Shown here one piece after another: positions 63,604-64,000 of a stretch of DNA of 64,000 bases. Position 1 is the first letter of the stretch, and every line of letters begins with the position of its first letter. The DNA is from Streptomyces sp. WMMC500 (GTDB lineage Bacteria; Actinomycetota; Actinomycetes; Streptomycetales; Streptomycetaceae): the NCBI RefSeq assembly GCF_027497195.1, contig NZ_CP114905.1, forward strand, positions 6,955,001 through 7,019,000, written 5' to 3'. The position numbers and the translations under genes were made by a program. The notes under the pieces are model-generated. The model searched no databases. It was not told the origin of the DNA and saw only the letters and a list, made by a program, of their open reading frames with translations.

Positions 63604-64000
63604 GTGAGCCACGCATCGAGCCACCCCGCGAGCTACAAGGCCGAGTACATCTGGATCGACGGCACCCAGCCCACCGCCAAGCTGCGCTCGAAGACGAAGA
63701 TCGTCGCGACCGGCGCGGAGCCGCCGGTGTGGGGATTCGACGGCTCCAGCACCAACCAGGCCGAGGGCAGCTCCTCCGACCGCGTCCTGAAGCCCGTCTT
63801 CACCTGCCCCGACCCGCTGCGCGGCGGCTCCGACGTGCTCGTGCTGTGCGAGGTCCTCGACACGGACCTGAGCCCGCACGCCTCGAACACCCGCGCCGAG
63901 CTGCGCGAGGTCGCCGAGCGCTTCGCCGGCCAGGAGCCGGTCTTCGGCATCGAGCAGGAGTACACGTTCTTCCGCGGCTCCCGCCCCCTCGGCTTCCCCG
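63604..64000 (+). CDS. glnII: glutamine synthetase type II, N-terminal part (window edge)
   Basis: 132 residues visible; the gene continues beyond the window. The GTG at 63604 follows GAAGGACGG. YIWIDGTQPTAKLRSKTK, PPVWGFDGSSTNQAEGSSSDRVLKPV and VFGIEQEYTFF mark the eukaryote-like GSII family, of which Streptomyces has one copy (glnII) besides glnA. It makes glutamine from glutamate and ammonia, and this class is not adenylylated by GlnE. The glutamate-binding EQEYTFF is intact. Nothing odd is visible in the part present. Confidence 0.95.
   Translation, partial: MSHASSHPASYKAEYIWIDGTQPTAKLRSKTKIVATGAEPPVWGFDGSSTNQAEGSSSDRVLKPVFTCPDPLRGGSDVLVLCEVLDTDLSPHASNTRAELREVAERFAGQEPVFGIEQEYTFFRGSRPLGFP

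Overview
The window is a stretch of high-GC actinomycete chromosome, almost certainly Streptomyces or a close relative. The evidence is the very strong G/C bias at third codon positions, frequent GTG and TTG starts behind GGAGG-type ribosome sites, a WhiJ-type HTH/DUF397 pair, a DmdR/DtxR-type iron box, an F420 oxidoreductase, and the nitrogen genes glnE, a glnA2-like gene and glnII close together. The window ends inside glnII. No rRNA, tRNA or CRISPR array was seen.

Region 1 (about 0.1-20.1 kb) starts with a dimethylarginine hydrolase and an Rsm22-type methyltransferase. It then holds a surface-polysaccharide locus: a Wzy-like polymerase, a GT4 and a GT2 glycosyltransferase, GDP-mannose dehydratase plus GDP-fucose synthase, a secreted beta-propeller/DNRLRE protein, a lipoprotein and a polyprenyl-phosphate sugar transferase. 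This locus is interrupted by an accessory island (about 5.1-12.8 kb). The island carries a MmpS-like protein, a MerR/MFS drug-efflux pair with an internally deleted quinone oxidoreductase, a decayed IS481-family element, the 5' remnant of an Rhs/YD gene, an FG-GAP secreted protein and the HTH/DUF397 pair.

Region 2 (20.4-26.5 kb) is a LacI-controlled arabinoside utilisation operon: GH51 arabinofuranosidase, two ABC permeases and a binding protein. Two LacI-type operators lie between the binding-protein gene and the divergent lacI-type gene.

Region 3 (26.5-46.3 kb) is mostly core metabolism: aldo/keto reductase, iron-regulated heme oxygenase, methionine aminopeptidase, two MFS exporters, a PhoX phosphatase, NAD synthetase, panB, F420:NADPH oxidoreductase, a secreted alpha/beta-hydrolase, a HIT protein and a PAP2 protein. 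It contains a striking 27-bp tandem array of hairpins (about 31.94-32.13 kb) and a 13-14 bp tandem repeat (39.95-40.06 kb).

Region 4 (46.3-64 kb) has glnE, a MarR/EamA pair, an unrecognised group (methyltransferase, Cys-rich protein with an internal duplication, glycine-rich-domain-like protein), the glnA2-like synthetase, a sigma-factor-like transmembrane protein, a GH89 N-acetylglucosaminidase, a two-component system and the start of glnII. The most interesting undescribed candidates are the Cys-rich gene group at 52.0-54.1 kb and the sigma-like membrane fusion at 56.0-58.2 kb.
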